From Brumimicrobium sp964585545 (GTDB lineage Bacteria > Bacteroidota > Bacteroidia > Flavobacteriales_D > Crocinitomicaceae), in contig CAZPDT010000014.1 in the NCBI GenBank assembly GCA_964585545.1, positions 35,958 through 99,957 on the forward strand: a DNA stretch of 64,000 nucleotides, written 5' to 3'. The position numbers and the translations under genes were made by a program. Positions 16,666-25,917 of this stretch are shown one piece after another. Each line of letters opens with the position of its first letter. The stretch's first letter is position 1. The notes under the pieces are model-generated. The model did no database searches and was not told the origin of the DNA. It worked only from the letters and a program-made list of their open reading frames with translations.

Positions 16666-17645
16666 GCTCTATGTTTTATTACTTTTGGTTTAAAACGTTT
16701 AATGATATAGCGTAAACTAAATTCAATTCCACCTCTTGCTCTACTGGCAGGGATCAAATCAGAAGTATTTATGTCGTAAGATATTCCGCCCCACCAATTT
16801 TGATATTCCATTCCTACCAAAATACTAACCGCATCTCCTGTTCTCATATATACGCCTCCCATCAATGCTCGATATTCTCCTAACCGATCTTTTAAAATAT
16901 AACGCACTTGTGAACCCAAAATAAATTCTCGGTATTTTCCTTGTAAATTCATTTGGATGCTCGGCAGTACATCCCAGTCAAAACCCACCTTAAAAGTCGC
17001 TCTGGTAAAAAAATTAAAACGTAAATCTCGTTTTACTTTCTGTCCAAAAAAACCTTGATCTGGTCGGTTAATATTGAACAATCCTGCCCCTGCAACGATA
17101 TTATGCCGTTTGCCTTTTTGATATTCATAGCTCGCTCCAATGCCCCATGTGAAATTCGTCCGGCTCTCTGAATCAAAAACTTCGTTGGTTGGCAATGATG
17201 GATCGTATTGTTTTCCATTCCATTGATTGTCAAAATGAAAAGCATCCGCATTTAATGACCTGGAATTGATGCCAAACTGAACACCAGGACGCAAAAGATG
17301 GGTAGAGTCTGAAGTCAGTTCTAGCGTATAAGAGATCGAAGGCAAAAACTCAATTGTTCTTAGTTTTCCATCTCCCTCCACATCGTGCATAATGAAAGCA
17401 CCTACATTAAATCCCTTATAAATTTGTTTGGCTTCTCCTGAAATTGAAAAAGTTTGAAAAGGAACTGTTACACTCCTCCACTGGTCTCTGTAATTGGCAT
17501 GAATACGATAATCTCCTTGAAAACGACCAACATTGGCAGGATTTTGAAAGACAGGATTGTGGTCAAATTGCGTCCAATGGATATCTTGTGACCAAACAAA
17601 ATTCCAACACAACAGTAACACGAATATGTATTTAATTGTTTTCAA
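16647..17645 (-). CDS. PorP/SprF family type IX secretion membrane protein
   Basis: This 332-residue outer-membrane beta-barrel has a signal peptide ending in SQ and the family's opening DIHWTQFDHNPVFQNPANVGRF, which is split here across Asp/Asn/Pro conserved positions. The body alternates aromatic and glycine strands and ends in an IKRFKPK tail. PorP/SprF proteins assist secretion or surface display of a specific T9SS type B substrate encoded next to them. Here that substrate would be the 1189-residue protein whose stop codon immediately precedes this start. Its end overlaps the PorE-like gene by 19 bp. Confidence 0.88.
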   Translation of the reverse strand: MKTIKYIFVLLLCWNFVWSQDIHWTQFDHNPVFQNPANVGRFQGDYRIHANYRDQWRSVTVPFQTFSISGEAKQIYKGFNVGAFIMHDVEGDGKLRTIEFLPSISYTLELTSDSTHLLRPGVQFGINSRSLNADAFHFDNQWNGKQYDPSLPTNEVFDSESRTNFTWGIGASYEYQKGKRHNIVAGAGLFNINRPDQGFFGQKVKRDLRFNFFTRATFKVGFDWDVLPSIQMNLQGKYREFILGSQVRYILKDRLGEYRALMGGVYMRTGDAVSILVGMEYQNWWGGISYDINTSDLIPASRARGGIEFSLRYIIKRFKPKVIKHRACPDYI

Positions 17646-20600
17646 TTATCGAATCAGTGTAATGTTACCTTTTATTAAAAAATCTTGCCCATCTATACAA
17701 TGTCCCTCAATATAATAATCATACACATCGGGTTTTAATAATTTATTTCTGAAAGTTCCATCCCAACCACCGTGCATAGAATTAGACTCATAGACTTTTT
17801 CTCCCCAGCGGTCATAAATTCTAAAAATCATATCACTGATGATTAGGCTTCGGACATATAAAACATCATTTTCACCATCTCCATTGGGTGAAAAAGCATT
17901 AGGAATATAAATAAAAGGCTCTTCACAAGTATAGGGGAAAGTATTTACCCATACAGAAGATGATTTCGTACAAATACCATCCGACACACCCACAGTAAAT
18001 AAAGTTTTGTGATACACGGTAGCATCAGTTTCCTGGGCATTTGGATGGTCAATATCTTCTGCAGGTGACCAAGAATAAGTATAGCCACCAGGTTCAGCTG
18101 ATAAAGTAACCGTTCCTCCCTCTGGAACAATTGAATCAGAAGCAAAAGCCAAAACACTCGATTCATCAATATCACTAACCAAAATCATAATACTGTCCAA
18201 TACGGTACAACCATTGCTTGAAGTTGCCGTTACATAGATATATTGAGATGAATTGGGTCGAACAGTTACACTAGTTGTTCCATCACCAGAAACAATTACT
18301 GTGTCTGGCGACCAATCAAAATTTGAGAATTGAACCAAAGGGTTGTCTGAAGTAGCCGTTATAACGGTTTCATCTCCAAGACATAAATTGGTAGTTCCAC
18401 TTAATATGAGGTCTGAACTTATAAAATGAACAGCAACACTGTCTATTTCACTACAACCATTATTTGAAACTTTGACATAATAATAGCCTTCAACAGGGTT
18501 GTTTACAAGCGCTATTGAATCGGTTAAAGGCTGGTTAAGTGTGTCAGTAAAATTCGGATTAGACGACCAAATAAAATGAGTTGCTGTTCCATTTGTATTG
18601 GCTTCCAGAGTTATTGGAATAGGTTCACAAATATTTATATCAGCATTGGTAGTTAAATCAATGTCTGGATATACATCAATGGTTATATATGCAGTATCAG
18701 TAATTAAACAAGTTGAGTCTGTTACAGTAAGCATCACATTATATGTTCCTGGAGTTGTATATGTTTTTACAGGATTAAAAGTAGTCGAATCCAAATCTCC
18801 ATTACCAAAATCCCACATATAAGTATCTGATATCGAAGAAAAATTATCAAACTGTACCTGAAAAGGTGAGCAACCAATTGATTGATCAATTGTAAACTCT
18901 GCATTAGGTAATAAATTAAAGTCAAACTTAAATAACAATGCATTACAATTTGAGTTTAAATTCAGATTTGACCAAGCTCCGGGTGTGGTTGGAAAGTCAC
19001 TATGTCCGCCGCATCCACCACATACACATTGATAAACAACACCATTTTTATCAAACCGGCTCGTTCCTCCATCAACATGCTCACTTGCGAGGTTTCCACC
19101 AAGGTAAGAGCCATATAACAAACCGTTAAATCCTTTATCAATCACTGTTAGGTAAAAATCATACCCGTTGGGAGGGGTGGATTGGAAAGCATTGGAAGTA
19201 ACCGGCATTCCACCTATAGGTGGAGATCCTTGTAAAACATTCCCTCCCCATCCTGAAACATACATGTTTCCACAAATATCAACCAAAAAAGCAGAGGGAG
19301 AAATATCAAAAGTCGAGCTACCACTTCCAAAAACAGTAGAATTCTCAATAACACTTAAATCTGAATCTAATTTTGCTATAAATTGACTTGAATTGGGGTT
19401 GCTATAGCTGGAATTAATAACAGGAAAAGTACCTCCATTACTTTGTCCTAAAACAAAAACGTTATCCAATCGATCAATTTCTGCAAAAAAGGTTTGGTCA
19501 TAATTCGAAGTCCCTATATAAGTAGAGTAGGTTAAGGTAGAGCCATTGGGAGTCAGTTTTCCAACAAACCCATCGGCCACTCCCCCATTATATGAATTCT
19601 GATAAGCTCCGATTGAAATATTTAAATCAAGAGAGGAGGTTCCACCACAAAAGACAATATTCTGGCTTGAGTCAATTTTTGCAGAATATATAGCATCTTT
19701 ATCTGATCCTCCAAAAAAACTAGAAAAAAGAAGTGAGGAAAAATCATTTTTTATTTTGAATATTACACCATCTTGTTGTCCTCCAAAAGTATTTTGAAAA
19801 GCATTCGAAGTTGGAAAATTTGAAGAACGAGAACAAGATCCAACAAGAATATTATTTACAGAGTCTAACATGATTTCTCCACGAAATTGATCTCCATAAT
19901 TTGTAGAAAGGCTATCATAAGCGGCTGGATTCGAATAACTCCCAGCACTCACCATGTAATTCACTCCATCATTTTGACTTCCTCCAACATAAGTTGAACC
20001 CAATAAATTATGTCCATTAGAACTAAATTTTGCAACATAAATATCGGACCCTAAAGCTCCAAAATTCACTCCATTATAAAGTATTTGAAGAGGAGTCCCT
20101 CCACCATGAGTCGTTTGAAAACCATTAACAATCGGGAAGTCTGTTGAGGAGGTTGTTCCAAAAACATAAATATTATTATCATAATCACAAATCAAAGAAT
20201 GAGGAAGGTCTGTTCCTTGAGTATTGTCTCCTCCGCCAAAAAAGGTGGACCATAGCATCGTAGTTCCATCAGCAGAATATCTCGAGATAAAGGCGTCGGT
20301 TGTAACAACATTTACATTTACTACAGTCATGTTAGAATTGGGATCATAAGTATTAGGGTCAGGCATTGGAAAAGAATTCCCATATACTGTTCCACCATTA
20401 TAAGCAGTTCCATCATAGCCATAAGTTGCCGTCATGCCAAAATTATCAGAAATAGCTCCACTATATGTGGCAAATACCAAAGTAGGATCAATAATTAATG
20501 GTACTCTTTTGTTGTATTTACCCAATTTGAAGGTTACAGTCCTCCCTTTTAGATCGTATTCACAAGGTATTTCAATAATTTTACCATTTACAATTTGATA

Positions 20601-21215
20601 GGTATAAGGTTTTTTTTCAATAATATCTCCCAATTCAGATTGAATTACTAAATCTCCATCACGATTAATTTTTAAATTTTTAGCATAAGCGTATTTCAAT
20701 TGAATTTGATTAGGGTCAGATTTTGGTGAAACCCTAAATTCATATTTCACTTGTTCTTTCTCTTCTACAAAATGGAGGTCTATTCCAGAATAAATCTCTT
20801 TTAAAGTGAATTCATTATAGCCGTGGACATCCGATGCCCATTTACTTTTATCATTACCTATAAAGTAATTGTAGTAATGCTCAGTTCTTCCCTTTTTCTT
20901 TATCTCACTTACTTTCAGAGCATCGACAAATTGCAACTGTATCAATGTCTCTGTATAGGTTAAATCCCCTTTTATTGGCTTCATTGAACCATGCGCCTCC
21001 TTTAATTTTGAAAAATCTTGCAGTTGAAAAAGCACCCCTCCTTGTTCAATCCACATATTTCCTCCATTAATTTTATTTTTAAATAAAACATCTTTTGGCC
21101 ATTGTCCTTTATTTTCAACAAAAGAACGGTTTATAGCATATTCATAGACGACTTCCTGTCCTTGAATCAGGAGCGTGGAAAAGAGCAGCGCAATAGATAG
21201 TAGAAAACGTTTCAT
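17646..21215 (-). CDS. Giant secreted SBBP/PKD protein with T9SS type B (gliding-motility C-terminal) sorting domain
   Basis: This encodes 1189 residues. A signal peptide (LLFSTLLIQGQ) is followed by a DUF7948-like N-terminal domain (about 28-235, starting NRSFVENKGQWP). SBBP-type beta-propeller repeats follow (about 250-790; WSTFFGGG, STYVGGSQNDG, STYIGTS, GSYLGGN). A PKD domain lies near 800-880 (YMWDFGNGDLDST) and Ig-like adhesive modules come next. The last 95 residues form the type B sorting domain: IPNAFSPNGDGENDVLYV, YDRWGEKVYES, GGWDGT. It is predicted to be surface-attached via T9SS. It is first in an operon with PorP/SprF and a PorE-like protein. Confidence 0.9.
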   Translation of the reverse strand: MKRFLLSIALLFSTLLIQGQEVVYEYAINRSFVENKGQWPKDVLFKNKINGGNMWIEQGGVLFQLQDFSKLKEAHGSMKPIKGDLTYTETLIQLQFVDALKVSEIKKKGRTEHYYNYFIGNDKSKWASDVHGYNEFTLKEIYSGIDLHFVEEKEQVKYEFRVSPKSDPNQIQLKYAYAKNLKINRDGDLVIQSELGDIIEKKPYTYQIVNGKIIEIPCEYDLKGRTVTFKLGKYNKRVPLIIDPTLVFATYSGAISDNFGMTATYGYDGTAYNGGTVYGNSFPMPDPNTYDPNSNMTVVNVNVVTTDAFISRYSADGTTMLWSTFFGGGDNTQGTDLPHSLICDYDNNIYVFGTTSSTDFPIVNGFQTTHGGGTPLQILYNGVNFGALGSDIYVAKFSSNGHNLLGSTYVGGSQNDGVNYMVSAGSYSNPAAYDSLSTNYGDQFRGEIMLDSVNNILVGSCSRSSNFPTSNAFQNTFGGQQDGVIFKIKNDFSSLLFSSFFGGSDKDAIYSAKIDSSQNIVFCGGTSSLDLNISIGAYQNSYNGGVADGFVGKLTPNGSTLTYSTYIGTSNYDQTFFAEIDRLDNVFVLGQSNGGTFPVINSSYSNPNSSQFIAKLDSDLSVIENSTVFGSGSSTFDISPSAFLVDICGNMYVSGWGGNVLQGSPPIGGMPVTSNAFQSTPPNGYDFYLTVIDKGFNGLLYGSYLGGNLASEHVDGGTSRFDKNGVVYQCVCGGCGGHSDFPTTPGAWSNLNLNSNCNALLFKFDFNLLPNAEFTIDQSIGCSPFQVQFDNFSSISDTYMWDFGNGDLDSTTFNPVKTYTTPGTYNVMLTVTDSTCLITDTAYITIDVYPDIDLTTNADINICEPIPITLEANTNGTATHFIWSSNPNFTDTLNQPLTDSIALVNNPVEGYYYVKVSNNGCSEIDSVAVHFISSDLILSGTTNLCLGDETVITATSDNPLVQFSNFDWSPDTVIVSGDGTTSVTVRPNSSQYIYVTATSSNGCTVLDSIMILVSDIDESSVLAFASDSIVPEGGTVTLSAEPGGYTYSWSPAEDIDHPNAQETDATVYHKTLFTVGVSDGICTKSSSVWVNTFPYTCEEPFIYIPNAFSPNGDGENDVLYVRSLIISDMIFRIYDRWGEKVYESNSMHGGWDGTFRNKLLKPDVYDYYIEGHCIDGQDFLIKGNITLIR

Positions 21216-21785
21216 AGTATAAAGATAATCAAATCATCTTGAGTTTGCCGTATTTTTCAATCAATTTAACCTTTGCTGTTTATCAAATTTTTGTTAAAAG
21301 CTATGTATTTACTTGATAATTAACTTAATAAATTTGTTTAGGCAGTTTATAAAGCCTTTGATTGAGTTCGAAATTTGTCAATAACGCAGCAGTTCTACAG
21401 TTTTATAATATCTTTTGTTTTTCTAATATATTGTATTAACTTCCAATGACATACACTATTTTTATGAACTATGACACGCCTTTTTAACCATATTACCAAC
21501 CTGTTCGAAACAATTTTCGTTACTATTAATACAAAAGGATTAATAGGAGTAAATTAATTACCTCCACCCCTCTCATTATCAGCAAGTTACAAGCTAAAGC
21601 AAAATAATTTTAAATATATTAAGCGAATTGACAATGAAGTGTTTGGTTTTACTTAGCTGGGTTGTCTTCTTCAACTACAATCAACTAAATTTTAGTTGGA
21701 TCTTTTTTAAAGATAAAAACTAAACGCTTTACTCCTGCGAAATGGAGATAATTAATTAAATTTAAAAAACTAAAATCTTATTCAT
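21216..21785. other. Long intergenic region containing leader copy 1
   Basis: No open frame of coding character is present. The segment 21401-21656 is a near-identical copy of 23414-23664. The remaining 130 bp up to the next start is A/T-rich, with a short hairpin-prone CAACTAAATTTTAGTTGG at 21682-21699. Confidence 0.8.
21401..21656 (+). repeat. Conserved non-coding leader, copy 1
   Basis: About 255 bp starting TTTTATAATATCTTTTG and ending GTTTGGTTTTACTTA. It is roughly 94% identical by eye to 23414-23664, with scattered single-base changes and one short indel in the CCTCCACCCCT region. Both copies lie upstream of paralogous TTG-starting genes. It could be a promoter or 5' UTR element, or a repeat element. 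Confidence 0.85.
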
Positions 21786-22766
21786 TTGAATAAAACCGTT
21801 TTTTATATTGTCTTTTGTTGGTTTTCTATTTCTCTATATGCCCAGACCGTACCTGAAAGCGAAAATCTAGTGCCGAATGGAAGTTTTGAGGAGTATGAGG
21901 AATGCCCTGAATATTTTAATAATTTAGGCGTTACATCTCTTGAAGCAACTGGTTGGCTTGTCCCTACACTTGGATCTCCTGATTATTTCAATACATGTAG
22001 CACACAGGAGGTAGGTGTTCCTCAAAATCTACTAGGATATCAAACTGCAAGAGAAGGAAAAGCTTATGCCGGATTTATGACTACTGGTTCAATCCCTAAT
22101 TATAGGGAATATATTGCTACAAAATTGAAAAAACAATTGACAGCAGGTAGAAGATATTTTTGGTGTTTGTGGGTGTCTCTTGCAGATAGTGTGTCTCTTG
22201 CAACAAATAATATAGGGATTGCACTCACAAATGATTATATCACTAGCAACGATGACAATGTATTAAATTTAGAAGTATTTGGTAATTCTAATAATGTAAT
22301 TTCTGAATCTGAACATTGGTTTCTAATCTCTGGTTCATTTATTGCAAAAGGAAATGAAAAATATTTATATATTGGAAATTTTTATACTGAAAATAAAACG
22401 AGTATAATACAAATACTTGATCAATCTTTTGCTGGCAAAATCTCTTATTATTATATTGATAATATTTATTTAGGGACTCAGCTTTGCACTCCGATAAAAA
22501 TTGATATACCTAATGTTTTTACACCAAACAATGATGGCATGAATGATTTCTATAGTATAAATTTAAAAGGAATAGACAGTGCTAAAATTGAGATTCTAAA
22601 TCGATGGGGTAATATTGTTTTTAGTGGAAGAAACAAAGAGTCTTGGGATGGTCAATATAATGGAAAGCCTTGTGATGATGGTGTATATTTTGTTATTATA
22701 GAATACTTTGATTATACTCAAAATAAAAAAAATAAAAAAACAGGTTTTGTTCATTTGATAAGGTAA
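21786..22766 (+). CDS. Secreted protein with T9SS type B sorting domain (paralog A1)
   Basis: This encodes 326 residues. The reading frame has a stop at 21771 and no ATG before the signal peptide, so TTG at 21786 is the likely start (MNKTVFYIVFCWFSISLYAQ). The N-terminal part NLVPNGSFEEYEECPEYFNN is a family-typical carbohydrate-binding-like jelly-roll opening. Aromatic strands follow, and the C-terminal 90 residues are the type B sorting domain (IPNVFTPNNDGMNDFY, LNRWGNIVFSG, SWDGQYNG). Ligand and role are unknown. It is paired with the damaged gene 12 bp downstream and is paralogous to 23738-24712. Confidence 0.82.
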   Translation: MNKTVFYIVFCWFSISLYAQTVPESENLVPNGSFEEYEECPEYFNNLGVTSLEATGWLVPTLGSPDYFNTCSTQEVGVPQNLLGYQTAREGKAYAGFMTTGSIPNYREYIATKLKKQLTAGRRYFWCLWVSLADSVSLATNNIGIALTNDYITSNDDNVLNLEVFGNSNNVISESEHWFLISGSFIAKGNEKYLYIGNFYTENKTSIIQILDQSFAGKISYYYIDNIYLGTQLCTPIKIDIPNVFTPNNDGMNDFYSINLKGIDSAKIEILNRWGNIVFSGRNKESWDGQYNGKPCDDGVYFVIIEYFDYTQNKKNKKTGFVHLIR

Positions 22767-22778
22767 AACTTAACAATT

Positions 22779-23371
22779 ATGAAAAAGTTATCATAACAGT
22801 GCTGGCTTTTACTTTTATTAGTACCGTCAGCAGCCAAAGTACTACAGACAATAATAATGGATTTGGAAATAAATATCTTGGGTATTCAAATAACTTCCCC
22901 TTGTTATTTAAAACCAATTTTATCAACCGCCTAAAGCTAAACGGTAACACCAATTATTCCATTGATGGCTATAATGGGAATCGCAATGGAAATTTATTGC
23001 TCGGATGGCAGAATACCGGGACATTGTATAATACCAATCGGGGAGCTTATTCCCTATTGCATCTCAATGGCGAGGGAACACTTTTACAAGAAGGTGGGTA
23101 TCGCTCGTGGATGAAAACAGGAATAACTTTTACAGGAAATAATGACATGAGTTATATGGGAATTAGAAAGGTAGGTACAAGTACCGATATCACCGAAACA
23201 ACCATAACCTGGTCTGATAATCAAGGAACTAGCTCTGTCGGTCCAGATGATATGGTATTTCGATTTACGGGGAGTGGAAGTGGAACAACCTTAATCTCAT
23301 CTGACCTCGAAACGGTTAATGATTTAGATGGATTGCATATTGCACGGTTCGTAGCTACAGCTTTAAAATAA
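22779..23371 (+). pseudogene. Frameshifted and truncated partner protein (paralog B1)
   Basis: The ATG at 22779 reads MKKLS and then hits a stop at 22794-22796. One extra base near 22790 would join it to an open frame that continues ITVLAFTFISTVSSQ and then about 185 residues to 23371. The joined start MKKL(I)ITVLAFTF matches the signal peptide of paralog B2 (24726). Shared motifs are NNFPL, GGYRSWMKTG and the ITWSDN / GPDDMVFRFT pair. The frame ends at HIARFVATALK where B2 continues. A GTG at 22799 could start a short version lacking the basic signal-peptide start. A sequencing error cannot be excluded. Confidence 0.65.
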
Positions 23372-23737
23372 ATAATCCATTTTACAGGTAGATTGTTTAT
23401 CCCAAAAAAATATTTTTATAATATCTTTTGTTTTTCTAATATATTGCATTAATTTGCAATGACATACACTATTTTTATGAACCATGACACGCCTTTTTAA
23501 CCATATTACCAACCTGTTAGAAACAATTTTCGTTACTATTAATACAAAAGGATTGATAGGAGTAAATTACTTGCCCCCCCCTCATTATCAGTAAGTTGCA
23601 AGCTAAAGCAAAATAATTTTAAATATATTAAGCGAATTGACAATGAAGTGTTTGGTTTTACTTAACTTAGCTTATTCCTCAACTTCAATACCCTAAATCA
23701 TAACAAGAAATTAAAAATTTATTAAAAATCTTAACAA
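23372..23737. other. Intergenic region containing leader copy 2
   Basis: There is no gene here. Most of it is the second copy of the leader (23414-23664), beginning only about 40 bp after the truncated B1 frame. The last 70 bp lead to the TTG start of paralog A2. Confidence 0.8.
23414..23664 (+). repeat. Conserved non-coding leader, copy 2
   Basis: This is the partner of 21401-21656 in direct orientation, about 2.0 kb away. Both have identical long blocks such as AAGCGAATTGACAATGAAGT. Direct orientation means recombination between copies would delete the first two-gene unit. Confidence 0.85.
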
Positions 23738-24712
23738 TTGTACAAAGCTTTTTTAATATTGTTCATAACACTAATTTGTTTATCACAAAAAGTACAGGCT
23801 CAACAGAACCTTGTGCCTAATCCTAGTTTTGAGGAGTATGATTCCTGTCCAAGTACTCAGGATCAACTGGATCTTTTTCTTCAAGATTGGTATCAAGTGA
23901 TTTATTCTCCTGATTATTACAATAGTTGTAGTTCACAAATGAATATTGGAGATCAAATCCCTAGAAGTGGGAACGCTTATACTGGAGCCTTTGAATTTCT
24001 TGATAATGGTTCTATTGGCAAGGAATATTTTCAAGTAAAGCTTAAAGAGAAACTATCTTCAGGTAAACGTTACTGCGTAACGTTTTATGTCAGTCTATCA
24101 GACAGTAGTATGCACGCAATTAAATGTATGGGCGCATTGTTTACGAAACAAGCTGTTATAAATGTTAATTTTGCAGAAGATGGCTATACCCCGCAAGTTG
24201 CTTATAATGGAACGAGTTGGTTAGACAGTAAAACGGATTGGATGGAAATAGCTGGAAGTTTTATTGCCTCAGGAGGAGAAGAATACCTTACATTAGGATG
24301 TTTTGAATCGAGTTTGACTCTCGCCAGCAAAATTATGTCCTTTTATTCTATTTTCATAAATGGAGCATATTATTATTTCGATGATGTTTCGGTAACTTTA
24401 TGCGATGAAGATAATTCGACAAACTTTCAGTCAGGTATTTCTATTCCCAATGTGTTTACGCCAAACGGAGATATGGTTAATGATCATTTTATTTTCCAAC
24501 TCCCTCAGGGAGCAAAAGATGTTCATTTTTATATTTACAACCGATGGGGAAATACAGTTTGTGAACAAAGGAATACGACTACAATCAGCTGGAATGGAAC
24601 AAGTAAGGACAATAGACCATGTGTAACAGGAACCTATTTCTATCTGCTAAAATATGAAGATAAAGAAGGTCAACACATACAGAAAAATGGCTTTGTACAG
24701 TTGTTAAGATAA
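23738..24712 (+). CDS. Secreted protein with T9SS type B sorting domain (paralog A2)
   Basis: This 324-residue protein is paralogous to 21786-22766 and again starts with TTG (MYKAFLILFITLICLSQ), in the shared context AAATCTTA-n-CA before the start. The mature N-terminus QQNLVPNPSFEEYDSCP and the middle strands match A1 at conserved positions. The C-terminus carries the type B sorting domain (IPNVFTPNGDMVNDHF, YNRWGNTV, SWNGTSKD). It is followed after 13 bp by paralog B2. Its function is unknown beyond T9SS export. Confidence 0.85.
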   Translation: MYKAFLILFITLICLSQKVQAQQNLVPNPSFEEYDSCPSTQDQLDLFLQDWYQVIYSPDYYNSCSSQMNIGDQIPRSGNAYTGAFEFLDNGSIGKEYFQVKLKEKLSSGKRYCVTFYVSLSDSSMHAIKCMGALFTKQAVINVNFAEDGYTPQVAYNGTSWLDSKTDWMEIAGSFIASGGEEYLTLGCFESSLTLASKIMSFYSIFINGAYYYFDDVSVTLCDEDNSTNFQSGISIPNVFTPNGDMVNDHFIFQLPQGAKDVHFYIYNRWGNTVCEQRNTTTISWNGTSKDNRPCVTGTYFYLLKYEDKEGQHIQKNGFVQLLR

Positions 24713-24725
24713 AAACTTTACAACT

Positions 24726-25694
24726 ATGAAAAAGATAATTACATTATTGCTTTTTGTGCCATTAACAACGATGGCACAAGACTGGCATTTAGGAGGAAAT
24801 TTTGTCCCCTTATCTCAACAACCAATATTAGGAACAAATAACAATTTTCCATTAAGAATACGAACCAACCAAATAGAGCGCATCCACATCAATGGAACTG
24901 GTACGACCCCTAATCCTTCGCCGGGTTTCCCGGGACCTATCACCACCACAGGTTTTGTAGGGTTTAACAATGCACTACCTATGGCACCAATCCATATTAA
25001 AGGGTTGAATGGTGGAGGAGCCATTGGTGGATATCGCAGTTGGATGAATACTGGAATGCTAATTTCAAATTCAACAGATAATATGTATTTTGGTTTAATG
25101 CCTACAGGAGTTAACGAAGGAAATGATGCCATTATTAACTGGGGAGACAATATCGACGATGGGTTTGGTCCAGATAATATGCGTTTTATATTTACCTCTT
25201 ATGCCAATTCAGGTGTGCCAAGTTCCGCCCAAAATGGGTTGGAAATAATGCGGTTAATCTATAATGGGAATGTGGGAATAGGTCCTGTATTTTCAAATAC
25301 GGGTCTGCCCGCTTCTTTGCTACACCTTAATAGAGAACTAAGTAGGGCAACCTTTATCCAATTGACCAACCAAAACGGCACGGGCCAAACTGCTAATGAT
25401 GGCTTGCGCTTTGGTATAGAAGCAGGAAATAATGCTTCGGGTTATTTAAGATGGCAAGAAAACACCCCATTTATTGTGCAAACCGATTGGAACAATACCC
25501 CAGGGGGTATTAATGCAGGTGAGCGGATGCGCATTACCAGTATTGGAGCTCCAGGCGTGCCCAATCCTGCGGGGGCATCCAATAATAACATCACCCGTGT
25601 AGCCATTAGCGAAAGTGGCAATAATCCAATAACCAAACCGAGAAGTTTATTGCATTTGGGCTATAATACTGGTCTCAATTCATTAGTTTTCTAA
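24726..25694 (+). CDS. Secreted repeat protein, WMNTG/INWGDN family (paralog B2), probably truncated
   Basis: This 322-residue protein has a signal peptide MKKIITLLLFVPLTTMAQ. It contains NNFPLRIRTNQIERIHING, then GGYRSWMNTGMLISNS with YFGLMPTG, and INWGDN with GPDNMRFIFT. A NGNVGIG phrase and a second LLHLNRE block follow. This resembles the large Flavobacteriales proteins in which the block is repeated and followed by a tail-like chaperone domain. Here a new block begins at PRSLLHLGYNTG and then ends abruptly (LNSLVF), so the gene looks shortened at the 3' end. It is paired with paralog A2. Confidence 0.7.
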   Translation: MKKIITLLLFVPLTTMAQDWHLGGNFVPLSQQPILGTNNNFPLRIRTNQIERIHINGTGTTPNPSPGFPGPITTTGFVGFNNALPMAPIHIKGLNGGGAIGGYRSWMNTGMLISNSTDNMYFGLMPTGVNEGNDAIINWGDNIDDGFGPDNMRFIFTSYANSGVPSSAQNGLEIMRLIYNGNVGIGPVFSNTGLPASLLHLNRELSRATFIQLTNQNGTGQTANDGLRFGIEAGNNASGYLRWQENTPFIVQTDWNNTPGGINAGERMRITSIGAPGVPNPAGASNNNITRVAISESGNNPITKPRSLLHLGYNTGLNSLVF

Positions 25695-25728
25695 TATCAA
25701 CCTGTTTTATTCATCTAAATCATGCTTA

Positions 25729-25785
25729 GTCAAAAACAAAACAAGTTCAAAATTGATTCTTTTGAGCCTATTTTGTTTTTTTTCT
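25729..25785 (+). terminator. Possible terminator after paralog B2
   Basis: TTCAAAA and TTTTGAG form an inner stem and AAAACAA with TTTGTTTT an outer one, followed by a T run. The stem is A/T-rich, so the call is tentative. Confidence 0.4.
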
Positions 25786-25828
25786 TGTCATATAATGCTG
25801 AGGATCGTGGTTCAACTCACCAACACCA

Positions 25829-25853
25829 CTGACAATTTAAGACAAGTTGTCAG
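25829..25853. promoter_or_regulatory. Inverted repeat upstream of dnaK
   Basis: CTGACAATTT and AAGTTGTCAG pair at 9 of 10 positions around a 5-bp spacer, about 125 bp before the dnaK start. It is a plausible stress-regulator site; the regulator is unknown. Confidence 0.5.
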
Positions 25854-25917
25854 ACAAATTGACGTGTATTTCAGCAAAAACATGTCAAAATGGAATCAAA
25901 CAATACTGATTTTGCGA

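Noticed and set aside
21401..23664. Insertion sequence explanation for the duplicated leaders
   Set aside because: No transposase frame, no terminal inverted repeats and no target duplication are visible, so a plain repeat call was preferred.
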